64,000 bases of DNA, taken from assembly GCA_026413225.1 (NCBI GenBank), contig CM048552.1, positions 196,429,553-196,493,552 of the forward strand, read 5' to 3'. Below the pieces are notes generated by a model. The model searched no databases. It had not been told where the DNA came from and worked only from the letters and a program-made list of their open reading frames with translations. Below, one piece after another: positions 35,851 to 47,765 of this stretch. Within the stretch, counting starts at the first letter, position 1, and the number at the start of each line of letters is the position of its first letter. Position numbers and translations under genes: made by a program. This DNA comes from Otis tarda (lineage: Eukaryota > Chordata > Aves > Otidiformes > Otididae).

Positions 35851-38249
35851 GCTATAGCTTTAAATTCTCTGTGTGCTTTAAAAGTACACAAAACTTCTAT
35901 ATATTCATAAAGAATAAAGCAAATTTGAAGGTTTCAAGAAATGTACCTCAAAGTATTTTCGTTATCTCAGAGGGGAAGCATTCTTTATGTCAAACAAGTG
36001 AGCCTTCTGTTGCCAGTGAATTTATATTTGACCATATCTGAAATAGCAGGTTTTTGCTGTGGTTACAAACCTGAAAGTAATTCAGTGGCTTGCAGCAAAC
36101 TGCAAATAGAACCTCAGCTCTACAGCTTAACACTGCAGTATGACATTGACAAATGTTAAATCAAACCAGTGATTAAATACTACTCTTTATAAACCAGATC
36201 TTCAATAGTAAAAATAACATAATCCAACACAGGGGGTCAGCGCACAGGAGGGTCATCCTGGAGAGCCTGATGCTTTCCCATGGTGGCAGCACGAAAATCC
36301 CTGTTCCTTCCATCCATTCAGGATTTCTCAGCCACAGCCACAAGCCACTCACTTAGCTGTATGCCAGGACTGTGCAGCTGCAAAAGCAAGTGGAAAGATC
36401 AGCCAAGTAGCTCTTCATAGGGCATTTAGACATACAATATTTTAAACTCCTGAGTGTGGTCTTTTAGGCCAGACAAAACACAGAGACGACCTTTGCATAC
36501 TGCAGCCAGCAGCACAGTCCCAGCGTTTCCTGGTACAGGAGGTGATGAAAAGTAAAGCACTGCAAATGTCATCAATGCATCACGACTCCTTTCTGATCGT
36601 GATAGTTTGTATTTGTTGATATTGTGTATGAAGCATAACTCAGGCCTGAAAAAGATCAGAGCTGCATTATGCCTTGTTATTGAGACAGACACACACAAAC
36701 AAAAGAAAAAGAAAGTGGAAAAATCCTGCGTGCTTTTTTCTATGGCTTTAACTGTCAGTCTGGGAAAGATCCTATTTTAGTTACATACTAGGGAAGCAGT
36801 TTTATGGTGGAATTTCCAGAGTAAAATGTGGTTGCTCACTGTACCCAGCAAGTTGGAAGAACCTTTCTGGTTCCCTTTGTCCAAGTCAGTTCAGCATAGT
36901 CAACGTCCCCATTCCTCTTCTCCTGCACTTTCGCATGATGTTTTGTCTCTTTAGGAACTTTCTGTATTCCCTACTTCTCCTTCCTCCTTGACCTCACAGT
37001 GAATTACTCTACTATACACTTTTCCACATATTTTAAGCCATCACAGACACCAAGAACAGATTTATTTGAGGCAGAGTTATGCTTCTCCAGCAGAAATCCA
37101 ATTCTTAACAAATAAACTGTGGTGACAGTTTACTGCATGTGACATAGGACCAAAGAGCCATATACCATAATATGGAAAGCAGTTTGTCTCCTTATGATAA
37201 ACCATCTTAATACATGCTTACTGTCATTCATAGATTGAGTTTGAGTGTAAAAGGCCAAGCTGGGATGAAAGAGGGCACAATGAAGATTTCTGAACCTTAT
37301 AAGACCCAGTAAGGATTTTCAATGATCCCAGTTTGTTCTTCGAATGTTAGTGAAATATAACTAAGTGTGAGAATTTGAACATGATCTATCTCCTTTCCTA
37401 TAATCACCTTGAACCAGAAGACTTAGCTGCACATGATGCAGAATGTGGACTGAGGCCAATATCTCCAAGTAAGGCTTCCTCTTAAGTTCCCTAAATCCTA
37501 TTCCAGGCAGTTAAATAAATTAGCTCTTTCTAGAGGTGCCAATTCCTGCATATTCAAAGATAATAAACAATCAGCTGTATATTTTTTGAGAGAAAAAATT
37601 TCAACTCCATGTGTATGTTGACTTTATCCTCCCTAATGAGTTAGCATCAAAACAATCTTTCTCATAGAAACATCGCTGAATCATTGACTTCAGAGAACAT
37701 TTAAGTCTTCTGGCAGGAACATGACATGGTTCTCTAAAATTATTTGGTTAAAACAAGCCAAGTGATAGTAGATACCACAAAATTTCCAATTCTTGTTATG
37801 ATTCATGGTCCTCATCTTTTCAGTTTTTTCCCATTAGGAAGCCAAAGGTAAAGAAAGCCAAGATATTATTTCGATTATATAAGTTAATCTATCAGATCAG
37901 CAGCCAACATATCGTGCTATGGATGTACTGCCTGTTGCTGACACTAACAATATGTATATTGATCTGTGTTTCAAGCATAGGATTTATTGAAAACCTGTCA
38001 GGTAGCTTTTCCAAGGTCTGAGCCTATCATGTGCTTGGGGTACTGAACTCCTCACAGGTATCCTGTGGGATTGTTTAACTTTCTCCAAAACAAAATTTCT
38101 GCAGCTTAATTCTCACACTACCTCTCATGGTGAGCTGTACTTTGTTTTGCAAGTTCAGCATGAGAGTCAATTGAAGCAGTGGGATATGTATTTTGAGACC
38201 TTTCCCAGTGAGGCTCATAGGCATATTTTAAAACAGACGAGTGACATCA
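35851..38249. other. Unique non-coding DNA
   Basis: No gene, RNA or bounded repeat recognised. Confidence 0.55.
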
Positions 38250-38480
38250 TGTTTAGATTGGACATTAGGAAAAAATTTTTTACAATGTGAGTTGTAGAAC
38301 ACTGGAACAGGTTGCCCAGAGAGGTGGTTGATGCCCCATCCCTGGAAATGTTCAAGGCCAGGTTGGATGAGGCTCTGAGCAACCTGATCTAGTCGGGGAT
38401 GTCCCTACTCCTTGCAGGGGGGGTTGGACTAGATGACCTTTGAAGATCCCTTCCAACCCTAACCATTCCATGATTCTATG
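38250..38480 (+). mobile_element. CR1 3'-end fragment
   Basis: Starts at GTTTAGATTGGACATTAGGA (RT C-terminal coding region) and runs through GAACACTGGAACAGGTTGCC and GGACTAGATGACCTTTGAAG to CCATTCCATGATTCTATG. It is very similar to the tails at 45000-45246 and 45400-45645, so likely the same subfamily. The severe 5' truncation leaves only about 230 bp. Confidence 0.92.
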
Positions 38481-40605
38481 TAGCTTTCAGGTTACCAATC
38501 TTTTTCTCTTTCTTTGGCTTCTGCAGCAAATAGTTTTTGTCTTTCTTCTCTTCAGATTCAGGGTGTGGAGAATACTTATGGAATGTGTATAGATCCTGTT
38601 ACCACACATAAATCTGATGCTTCATACATAAATATGATGCTTATGAGCACATTCACAGAACGCTATCTCCACTTCCATTTTTCAACATTTTAATCTTCAC
38701 ATATTCAAGTAAAGATCATTGCTGAATTTTGTAGTGTGAGACTGAGATTCTTCAGGCTGTCTTTGAAGTACTCAATAGTCTGTGTAATGGATTTCCTGCA
38801 TCTTATTAAAGAAGAAGAAATATTTATGGAAATTATGTATTTCAACATTGGAAACCTATAAAAACAGACACGCTTCTGTATGCTACAATTTGATATGGTG
38901 ATATCTCATTTTCATATGACTTTACAAATATAAATTGTACATACATCTATCTACACATATACATTAGTATGCCCACACGTAAAAAAAATACATAGAGTCT
39001 TATAAAATCAGGTAACTTGAGGTTGTGTCCAGACTGAAGTGCCTTAAAAGATAACTCTGCTTTTACCAGAAGCATATCAATTTTCCCTTTATTCTGCCTT
39101 GCTTGAAACATATACATATTTATGTGTATTAAGACATATTTTAATATAAGTATATGCATATGTATATACCCATATATATGCACAATATATGGGTTAATCT
39201 TACACATTATACATGATTTTTAAATCCTCAGCATGTGACAGATGCAGCTTTCTGTTTGCATGAGCAGAGGCTTCATTACAAACCATGTTAAACTTTGTCT
39301 TTTCCTCCAGAAAATAGAGAAGAGTTCACACAAGTCGTATAAACAAAGCGTGGCATTAACACGACCTGCTAACATAATGTTGCACTTATCTGATGTCACC
39401 ATCCATTCACTGCTGTGTTTAATCTGTCAGCTCTCCAGGATGGAGCATGTCTGGATGTCCTGTGCCAAGCGCTCCATGCAGTAAGTCTCTGCACCATCCC
39501 GTTGTTGGCAGGCACTGTGACAGGACTGACACAGGAGCAGTGTTTTCATTTTCTGCCAAGCACCGACATGGGAGACACAGGATGGCATTCACTCCTCTTC
39601 CTATTACTCCCTAGAGACAGTCATGAATTGTAAATGCAGCTGAAGGATTATGTTTCCCATTGCAGTTTTCTTTTCCTAGGATAGGTTGCTGTAATACGTC
39701 TCTCGGTGGCATGAGGTTAGCTTGCATCATCATGAGATCACTTCTCAGTCAGCGACTTGTTGCATTTGTCAAATCCCATTGATTATGGTTGTACCTTGTT
39801 CCAGGTTGCCCAAGACCCACTGACAGGAGGGTAGGGGAGGTTTTTCATTTGTGATGTTGAAGAGAATGGATTCTACCCAAAAGAGAGGGCAAGTTTCTTG
39901 AACCAGCAACCTGATGACTGCTCTGGCCACACTATCACTTTTTACACTCCCTAATGACAGTGCAGGCTTTCTGGAGTGGGCAAGTGAGAAGCATCTTCTG
40001 ATCCTTACCATTACACTGGGTAACTCTCATATCTGCTTTTTTTTCTCCTCCTAAAACTGTCGATAACATGTTCAATCACTGAATGCTATAAATAAAAGTG
40101 ATGGCCTATTTTAGGGTCAGTTTATCTCTGTAATATGCTGAAAATATTTCTTCTGCTTTTTATTATATTATACAGGTTGGATCTTTTTTTAATATATTCC
40201 TTCATTCAAAACAATAGATATTAGGTCTGGGTAGTGTAAAGCTTCTTTAATGCTATTTACTCCCAGTTCCCTCTAAAATAGTAGGTAGAATAAATATTTG
40301 TGCCTCCTTATTTAAAAGCAGGCCTGTATATGTTTCACACTGAACTAGTATATGCAATGCTGAGAGACAGTCATGGTCACCAAGGTCAGCTTCATTTCAT
40401 TGCAGGATTTCCTGCATTTCTCACTAGATCTAAAATAGCTTGTGGTACCACACGCCATGATTTCCATAGAAAGTACTGGCTCATGGCCTATGTACAAAGT
40501 ATTTTTTTCCAGTGACAGGTGAATATCAACTGTTCTCTTTAAAGAAAAATGTAGCTGGCATCACTACTAAAAGAAAATATTTAAAAGCAAGAAGAAAATT
40601 TAAAT
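38481..40605. other. Unique non-coding DNA with an AT-rich stretch
   Basis: A small imperfect tandem duplication (ACATAAAT-TGATGCTT twice) lies at about 38608-38645. From 39105 to 39200 the DNA is alternating A/T-rich (ATATGCATATGTATATAC-type). No gene supported. Confidence 0.55.
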
Positions 40606-40683
40606 GGAAGAAAAGAGGGAAGGGGAAGGGGAAGGGGAAGGGGAAGGGGAAGGGGAAGGGGAAGGGGAAGGGGAAGGGGAAGA
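40606..40683 (+). repeat. Homopurine (GGGGAA)n microsatellite, G-quadruplex-prone
   Basis: The plus strand is purine-only for 78 nt. The core 40621-40680 is ten perfect 6-bp AGGGGA units. At least ten runs of four G separated by two A meet the usual G-quadruplex pattern many times over. The mirror-repeat homopurine character would also allow triplex DNA. In one frame it reads as (GK)n and on the other strand as (SP)n, which are artefacts of the repeat. Confidence 0.95.
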
Positions 40684-41587
40684 TACAGCTATCTCTGATA
40701 CAGCTTGCTGATAGGTCTCAGCAGAGTAGTATTGCTGTCTCAGGGCTGCACTGTGGGATGTGAAGCACTCCAGCTGAGTTTGCACAACGGGAGCCCATCT
40801 TGCACGGCTGCTGACACCCGGCACCCTGAGCAGGAGCAGAAGAGCTCGTGCTGCGTTGACCCAGCCGTGACTCTGATCTTCCCACTTCAAAGGAGGAAGA
40901 CTCCCGCAGAAGTCAGGCTGGGATTCCTAAACTATTTTTTACACAACAGATGAGCAGTGTTTGATAAACCAGAACATACAGTATAATTAGGTCTCAAACA
41001 GCATATACTAATTACAAACACAGAATTATGCACATTTCTATTGACTGTGCTGGAGAAGGGTGTATGGAGAGGAACTCCAGTGGGCACAGATTATCCCCAG
41101 CAGCCGCAGCTGCAGCCGCAGTGCAGAGGAGCTGTGGTGCTACAGGGGAAGGGATACGGACGAGGAGCAGGACAACTGAGCTGTTTAAAAGAAAAACTTA
41201 CAATGTTTAGGCGTTGTTGCCACCAGGAACACGCAAAGGGGAAGGTTAGCCAGGACATCAGACAGCATGGGGTCCAGCTTTCCCTAACAGCCTCACAACT
41301 TCATGTGCAGAAAATGTCAGAAGGGCTTGCAGTTGAGGACACAGGCAAGCCACCTTCAGTGTAGCCTTTGTCAACAGATAACATGGTCTGCTGAGGCCTG
41401 CTGTGGGCTTGCTAGGCACACCAGAGAGACTCCTAGCCGCTGGGAATTAAAGTTTGGGGCCTGTGAAACGCCCATAACATGCTCCAGCACAGCTCAAGAT
41501 GGGTGTATTTAGGGTAGCTCATATCCACCAGTTCTGGTACCAGGCATAGCATGATGGCTTTCATTGTGGCTTTACAATACAGGCTGA
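40684..41587. other. Unique non-coding DNA, moderately GC-rich
   Basis: Frames up to 107 codons overlap in several registers with no known domain. A short GCAGC-type repeat occurs near 41098-41122. Confidence 0.5.
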
Positions 41588-41770
41588 ATAGCACTGGAAC
41601 AGGCTGCCCAAGGAAGTAGTGGAGTCACCATCCCTGGAGGTGTTAAAAAAAAAATTGTGTAGACGTGGCACTTCAGGACCATGGTTTAGTGGACATGGTG
41701 GTGTTAGGTTGACAGTCAGACTTGATGATCTTAGAGGTCCTTTCCAACCTTAAAGATTCTATGATTCTAA
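41588..41770 (+). mobile_element. CR1 3'-end fragment, another subfamily
   Basis: Begins at AGCACTGGAACAGGCTGCCC. It then shows the GTGTAGACGTGGCACTTCAG block and ATGGTTTAGTGG, and ends TTCCAACCTTAAAGATTCTATGATTCTA. The GTAGACGTGGCACTT block is absent from the copies at 38250 and 44556, so it belongs to a different CR1 subfamily. An internal A-run expansion sits near 41646. Confidence 0.9.
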
Positions 41771-44555
41771 GTGAAGGTTCTCAGTTGGGGTCCAGAGTGG
41801 GACAGGGACCTCAAAACCACCTCAACATATTAACTGTAGAACAAAAAGGGTGAGGATCAGCAAAGCTGGGCCTGAATACAACTGTTTATTCTACAGCATC
41901 CCTGTGAATTGTGTTGCTCCATGCAGATCAAGTTGCTCAGAGGGTCTTACCTGCTTTCAGGAAATGCTAAATGTCTCACAAGCAACTATCTGGCATGAGG
42001 CATCATTATGATCCCCTTGCCATACCTGCCCCTTTTACTGGGGACAGAAGTTACCACCAGAATGCCTTTTCCCCAGCCCTTCACGGCTTTCAGATCCAGA
42101 ACTAAAATTGGTATCTCAGTTTGTCCTCAGCCTTACTCTCTTCCTTTGCTTACCCTCCTTCCTACCCACTTGCAACCCCCATCCTGAGGTCAGTCAGGTG
42201 CATGTCTTGCTCCAACAGTGGCACAAATCCTATGTGACTGTGTGGGTGCAGTTCCCTCCTGTTATGACCCTCAGAAGTGGGTTTACCCACACAATGTGAG
42301 AAAGGAAACACAGAAAAACCAGCAGAGAAGACAGAGATCAAAGTTAGTGGTAGGACTACCAGATTTTACAATGACTGTATCGTTCTGGAATATACAGGGA
42401 AATCAATAACCTGTATGTTTTGATACAGAACACAGAATTTGAGACTATAATACAGGAAATCGCATATTACATGGCATGCCTGGCAACCATAATGCTATTC
42501 TAGGAAAAGCAAATTTTATACTTGAGCATGCCACAGAATTCTTCTGTGATGCTGAGTAAGTTGCTCTGAGCAGATTTTCCCTCATCCTGTGTTCCTCGAT
42601 TTTGCATCCTTCCCATTCCCCTTAGGTTGCCTCCATCTCTTTATTGCTAAGGGAGCAGAAGGAAGAACAGCAGGAGCAGAGGATATTAGACCTTGCTATT
42701 AGATGTTGTGCCATAGCCCTGCGTGGTAACAGGAGGAGAAATTACAGGGAAAGTCATGTTCTTCTCCTGTAGCCTTGGGACAGAGGATGCCCAGTGCAGA
42801 TGGTATCTTCAGAAACTTAAGTGCCAATTTCTGGCAGGTCACTGCTGAGCAAGTAAGAACTAAGGTTTTAAGAAACACGTAACTCAGCCAAATCTGGGCA
42901 CTTCTTTACAGATAGGAGGAAAAATGCACATCATTTTTTAAGAGATTTTCCAAAGACCTCAGTCTGAGGCCCCTACCCCACATGGAAAACAGAAGTGTGC
43001 TCAGGCGATTTGATGTAAGTAGCTGAAAAATGGAGTTTTGTAATGGAAAACCTTAAACTAAAGAGACTTTTACTTGTCTTGCTCATAATAATTACATTAA
43101 AATAGAGGCTTTATACAGTACTTATTATTTGTACTTAAGATTGTGGACAATTTTAAGCACCATCAGACTGAATTTAGAGAGGAAAAAAGCTTTGTATGAA
43201 GTAGTGAAGTAATTTACATAAGATCTGATGTGAAGTGGATGGCAAAACCACACATAGAAATGATAAGTGGAATCTCGCACTTAGGAAAGTAAGAGGAAAT
43301 TTTGCCACTGATTTCCACAGGATCAACCTTTCTATAAATGGCCGCCGATTAATAACCCAGATTCATTTTGCCCATTCATGAAAGACAGCTGACTCTCACA
43401 TGGAATGCAAAGGCTTTTTTAGCAGTATTCTTCAGTTTAGGACAGGTGAGGATAAATAATGTTTTTGTTTAACTGAACTGTCAAAAGATATTTTATTTAA
43501 GCATGTGTAATTATTCAAACTGGAATTTGGCCAGGTCACTGCAGTTAGTGTTCCTCTTTCATTATGCAAAGACATTTCTCCCTGTTTAATTCTGGGTCTG
43601 ACAACTCCAAATCAGAGGAACTAATTAAACTATTAAGGAAATATAAACCAAAACCTTAAAAATTAAATTTTCCTGCCCTTCCCTTTATAAAAGGGAACCT
43701 GCCGCATTTTCAATACATTCAAATGTTTTTCTTGTATTTAGAGGGATAATATTCTTCTTTAACAGAATTTGTATGAGGTTCTAAAAGAAATGCCCTATGC
43801 ATAGGAAGTCCATATGGCATGATTACTTTGGCATGGAACCAGAAGGTCTTTCTGGTTTGATCTTTAACTTCTCCTGAGCCTATTAAATAACTGTTAAACT
43901 CTATTTCTAGCTAGTTAAACTCCTGTACTGGGTGAGAAGCTATTTCTCACAATAAAAAAGAAAAAGTCTAATAATAACTCATGATGGGCAAGTAGGGAAA
44001 CATCCCTTCCACTCTTGGAACTTGTAGGTACCTCCAAAATGCTTGACAAATGCTTGGTAACAAAATCTGTCCAGTATCTCAGTGTTCACTCGTGTGTCTG
44101 ATATATACGCAAAGCAAAATGTTAAAAAATATAGCCAAGACTGCTGCAAGGTGAGTATTATGAATGCACAAAACTTTAATCAAAATTGAAAAAAAAAAAC
44201 AACCAAGACACCTCTCTCAACCACACAGACCATTTTGATCTCTCCTACTGCTGTCCCAGATGAGTCTGGCCCCTGCTGGTGTGGGAAGGCAGAGGGCTCA
44301 GTGTAGAGCTCTGGGAAGTGCCATACTGAAATACCTGGTTATCTGCAATCTCCTCCCAGGGCCAGGACACGACCAGGAAGAGGGGACCTTGAGCACGAGG
44401 CTCTGCTCCAGCAACCTGACTGCAGCGTAACAACTGAGAGAAGATTTGCTAGCCAGGAATCATTAGGATGGCCCCAAGGACAGGGTTATCCTGAGCCACC
44501 TCACATCCCAACTTACAGTCCACATGGTCTGCCAGCCAGTCTAAATCTGTGAAAG
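41771..44555. other. Unique non-coding DNA
   Basis: No gene or repeat recognised in about 2.8 kb. Confidence 0.55.
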
Positions 44556-45246
44556 CAGTAGTATCCTGGTGGATGAGCGGCTCAACATGAGTGGGCAATG
44601 CGCCCTTGCGGCCCAGAAGGCCAACCGCATTCTGGGCTGCATCAAGAGGAGCGTGGCCAGCAGGTCAAGGGAGGTGATTCTGCCCCTCTACTCTGCCCTG
44701 GTGAGACCCCACCTGGAGTACTGCGTCCAGTTCTGGCATCCCCAACATAAGAAGGACATGGACCAGTTGGAAAGGGTCCAGAGGAGGGCCACCAAGATGA
44801 TCAGAGGGCTGGAGCACCTCTCCTATGAGGACAGGCTGAGAGAGTTGGGGCTGTTCAGCCTGGAGAAGAGGAGGCTCCGGGGAGACCTGATAGCGGTCTT
44901 CCAATACCTCAAGGGGGCCTACAGGAAAGATGGGGAAAGGCTGTTCAGTAGGGCCTGTTGTGATAGGACAAGGGGTAATGGGTTTAAATTAGAAGGGGGT
45001 AGGTTTAGATTAGATATTAGAAAAAAATTTTTTACAATGAGAGTTGTAGAGCACTGGAACAGGTTGCCCAGAGAGGTGGTGGAGGCCCCATCCCTGGAAA
45101 TGTTCAAGGCCAGGCTGGATGAGGCTCTGAGCAACCTGATTTAGTCAGGGATGTCCCTGCTTCTTGCAGGGGGGTTGGACTAGATGACTTTTGAAGGTCC
45201 CTTCCAACTCTAACCATTCTATGATTCTATGATTCTATGATTCTAT
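44556..45246 (+). mobile_element. CR1 LINE, 5'-truncated, first of a cluster
   Basis: Starts in the RT thumb region (CTGGTGGATGAGCGG) and runs to a 3' end with about four ATTCTATG units (about 45216-45246). The coding part stays open to the natural stop at 45142-45144. The 3' UTR, with GGACTAGATGACTTTTGAAG, is intact. No target duplication seen. Confidence 0.93.
44569..45144 (+). CDS. CR1 ORF2 C-terminal remnant, open
   Basis: A 191-codon frame encodes the RT thumb/C-terminal part: [20 protein letters not shown], then [53 protein letters not shown], and the usual end LDEALSNLI before TAG. The catalytic motifs A-C lie upstream of the truncation, so the fragment has no RT activity. The apparent GTG start at 44569 is internal, not a true start. 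No in-frame stop has appeared since insertion, in keeping with a fairly recent event. Confidence 0.85.
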   Translation: MDERLNMSGQCALAAQKANRILGCIKRSVASRSREVILPLYSALVRPHLEYCVQFWHPQHKKDMDQLERVQRRATKMIRGLEHLSYEDRLRELGLFSLEKRRLRGDLIAVFQYLKGAYRKDGERLFSRACCDRTRGNGFKLEGGRFRLDIRKKFFTMRVVEHWNRLPREVVEAPSLEMFKARLDEALSNLI

Positions 45247-45305
45247 CCTATGGCCTTAATCACCCAGGAAATCCTGTAGGCATCATGAACAACTTCTAAG
45301 GAGCA

Positions 45306-45645
45306 ATTATTGTAGTCTTCCAATACTTAAAAGGGGCTTATAAGAAAGACGGGCAAAATTTTTAGTACGACCTGTTGCTATAGGACAAGACATAATGATT
45401 TTAAACTAAAACAGGGCAGATTTAGACTAGATATAAGGAAGAAATTTTTTACAATGAGGGTTGTGGAACACTGGAACAGGTTGCCCAGAGAGGTGGTTGA
45501 TGCCCCATCCCTGGAAACATTCAAGGCCAAGTTGGACAGGACTCTGAGCAACCTGATCTGGTTGGAGATGTCCCTGCTCCTTGCAGGGAGGTTGGACTAG
45601 ATGACCTTTGAAGGCCCCTTCCAACCCTAACTATTCTATAGTTCT
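45306..45645 (+). mobile_element. CR1 LINE, 5'-truncated, second of the cluster
   Basis: Begins about 60 bp after the first copy's end, at TAGTCTTCCAATACTTAAAA (the VFQYLKG coding block). It passes GATATAAGGAAGAAATTTTT and GTTGCCCAGAGAGGTGGTTG and closes at TTCTATAGTTCTAT. Different truncation point and many private substitutions show it is an independent insertion, not a duplication of the first copy. The frame is broken. Confidence 0.92.
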
Positions 45646-45659
45646 ATTAATTAATTTGT

Positions 45660-45701
45660 ACTCAAACTTGAAAATGACAAACTCAAACTTGAAAATGACA
45701 A
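45660..45701. repeat. Perfect 21-bp tandem duplication
   Basis: Two identical 21-bp units (ACTCAAACTTGAAAATGACA plus A) lie head to tail, just after the 3' end of the second CR1 copy. The identity suggests a recent slippage or repair duplication. Confidence 0.95.
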
Positions 45702-45782
45702 AATCAAGGAAAAATTTTCTCCCTTCTAGCTCCAGGTCATCTTAAAAAAAAAGAAAACTTTGTCGGTGACATGGAGAGTGGT

Positions 45783-45808
45783 ATAGAATCATAGAATCAC
45801 AGAATGAT
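45783..45808 (-). mobile_element. CR1 3'-repeat scrap in inverted orientation
   Basis: ATAGAATCATAGAATCACAG followed by AATG is the reverse complement of the CR1 (ATTCTATG)n end. Only about 26 bp is present, directly touching the 5' edge of the plus-strand copy that follows. It could be the stub of a minus-strand CR1 or the product of an inversion during insertion of the neighbour. Confidence 0.8.
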
Positions 45809-46706
45809 TAGAGTGCACCCTCAGCAAGTTTGCCAAAAACACCAAGCTGTGTGGTGCGGTTGACACGCTGGAGGGGAGGGATGCCATATAGAGAGACCTT
45901 GACAGGCTGGAGAGGTGGGCCCATGTGAACCTAATGAAGTTCAACCAGGCCAAGTGCAAAGTCCTGCATGTGGGTCAGGGCAATCCCAAGCACAAATACA
46001 GGCTGGGCGGAGAATGGATCAAGAGCAGCCCTGAGGAGAAGGACTTGGGAGTGATGGTGACGAGAAGCTCAACATGAGATGGCAATGCGCCCTTGCAGCA
46101 CAGAAAGCCAACCACATCCTGGGCTGCATGAAGAGGATTGTGGCCAGTAGGCTGAGGGAAGTGATTCTGCCCCTCCATTCTGCTCTCATAAGACCCCACT
46201 TGGAGTGCTGCATCCAGTTCTGGAGCCCCAAACATAAGGACACAGACCAGTTGGAGAAGGTCCAGAGGAGGGCCATGAAGACTATCAGAGGGCTGGAGCA
46301 CCTCTCCTATGAGGACAGGCTAAGAGAGTTGAGGCTGTTCAGCCTGGAGAACAGGAGGCTCCGGGGAGACCTTATAGCGGTCTTCCAGTACCTTTCAGTA
46401 CCACAGGAAAGATGGGGAGAGACTCTTCAGTAGGGCCTGTTGTGACAGGACAAGGGGTAATGGTTTCAAAATAGAGGGAGGTAGATTTAGATTAGATCTT
46501 AGGAAATTTTTTTTTTACATTGAGGGTGGTAGAACACTGTCACAGGTTGCTCAGAGAGGTGGTAGATGCCCCATCCTTGGAAACATTCAAGGCCAGGCTG
46601 GATCAGGCTGTGAGCAACCTGATCTAGTTGAAGATGTCCCTGCTCCTTGCTGGACTAGAGGACCTTTAAAGGTCCCTTCAAAGCCTAACAATTCTATGAT
46701 TCTATG
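45809..46706 (+). mobile_element. CR1 LINE, 5'-truncated, third of the cluster, degraded
   Basis: Starts at GAGTGCACCCTCAGCAAGTT, just before the RT catalytic motif, which reads FAKN instead of FADD. It covers palm, thumb and C-terminal coding parts, broken by an in-frame stop near 45890, a small deletion near 46060 and others; the open stretch 46074-46433 is a remnant. The 3' end is AACAATTCTATGATTCTATG at about 46687-46706. A short deletion is visible in the usual CTTGCAGGGGGGTTGGA block. Confidence 0.92.
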
Positions 46707-47349
46707 AAGAAAAGTTTTCTGAGGAAAATGGCTTCTTCTTTGAGATGAATATATCTAACATTGTCAGGAAGTAAATCCTGTTGCTACCTTGGCAGAAACT
46801 TTTCTCTCCATCTTTGCTGAAGAGCCAGATTTGAATTTTTATGAATACAGAATACAAATCTTTTGCAGCTTGTACTCTTCCAAGGAAATCTACTCTGTCA
46901 TCTCACACTACTAAGTGACCTGCACTCTCTGCATACCAAAGCCCTTTGTGGGCACATGGAGATAATCTCCTTGACTGATTTTATTACAAGCAGAACCTTC
47001 ATTCAGGAAAGACATAATTGGCACACAATGATCAAACATTAGAAAGCTATTTGCAGTAAACAAAAAAACCTCTATATAGAAACTATGGGAAGATTATGTA
47101 AATTATTTTAAGATGAGTCAGCTAATGTTATGGCTAGGATCAATGGGGGAAATATGATTTAGAAAAGCAAGATGACTAGAGTCAAGAGGGAAATAGTATT
47201 TTTTTTATATGTACAAAATGAACAGTAAAGTTTAGTCATAATTGATCTAATCATGATAATAATATAGCAGATTTGGCAAATAGCGTATTATGTTTTGTAA
47301 TGCTAAAGGGGCCATGCCACATTGCCTTTTGTTATCTAAAGAAGATCAC
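46707..47349. other. Unique AT-rich DNA
   Basis: No gene or repeat recognised between two CR1 copies. Confidence 0.55.
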
Positions 47350-47765
47350 AAATTTGTTCAGGTTGGAAGGGACTTCAGAAGGTTTCTAGTCCAACCTCCT
47401 GCTCAAAGCAGGGTCAAGACTGAATTCAGACCAGGCTGCTGAGGCCTTTGTCAGCCTTCTGTAAACCTCTGAAGATGAGGTTTCTCAACCTTGTGAGGCA
47501 GCCTGTTCCAATGACTGACTGTCCTCATGGTGTGTCTTTTTCCCCTTCCTTATATCCAGACACCTTGCTTTCAATTCCCTTTCAATTCAACAAATCTCAT
47601 CTTTTTCCCCTGTGCACCACTGTGAAGAGCTTGGTCTCCTCAGTGACATTTCCATAGGCACTGGGAGCTGCTGTTAGGTCCCTCTGAAGCCATCTTTCCT
47701 CCATCTTGAGCAAACCCAGCTACCACAGCCTCTTCTCACAGGGTAAGTGCTCCAAGATCCAAGCA
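47350..47765 (-). mobile_element. CR1 fragment, old subfamily
   Basis: Inverted CR1 order on the plus strand: AGGTTGGAAGGGACTTCAGA, TAGTCCAACCTCCTGCTCAA, TGACTGTCCTCATGGTG, TGCACCACTGTGAAGAGC, CTGTTAGGTCCCTCTGAAGC, CACAGCCTCTTCTCACAGGG. These map to the 3' UTR and the last 110 or so codons of ORF2. The terminal octamer repeat is lost and substitutions are frequent, so it is older than the 44556-46706 cluster. Confidence 0.88.

Noticed and set aside
40512-40763. Protein with a (GK)n repeat
   Set aside because: The repeat is a translation of the GGGGAA microsatellite; the flanking frame shows no domain.
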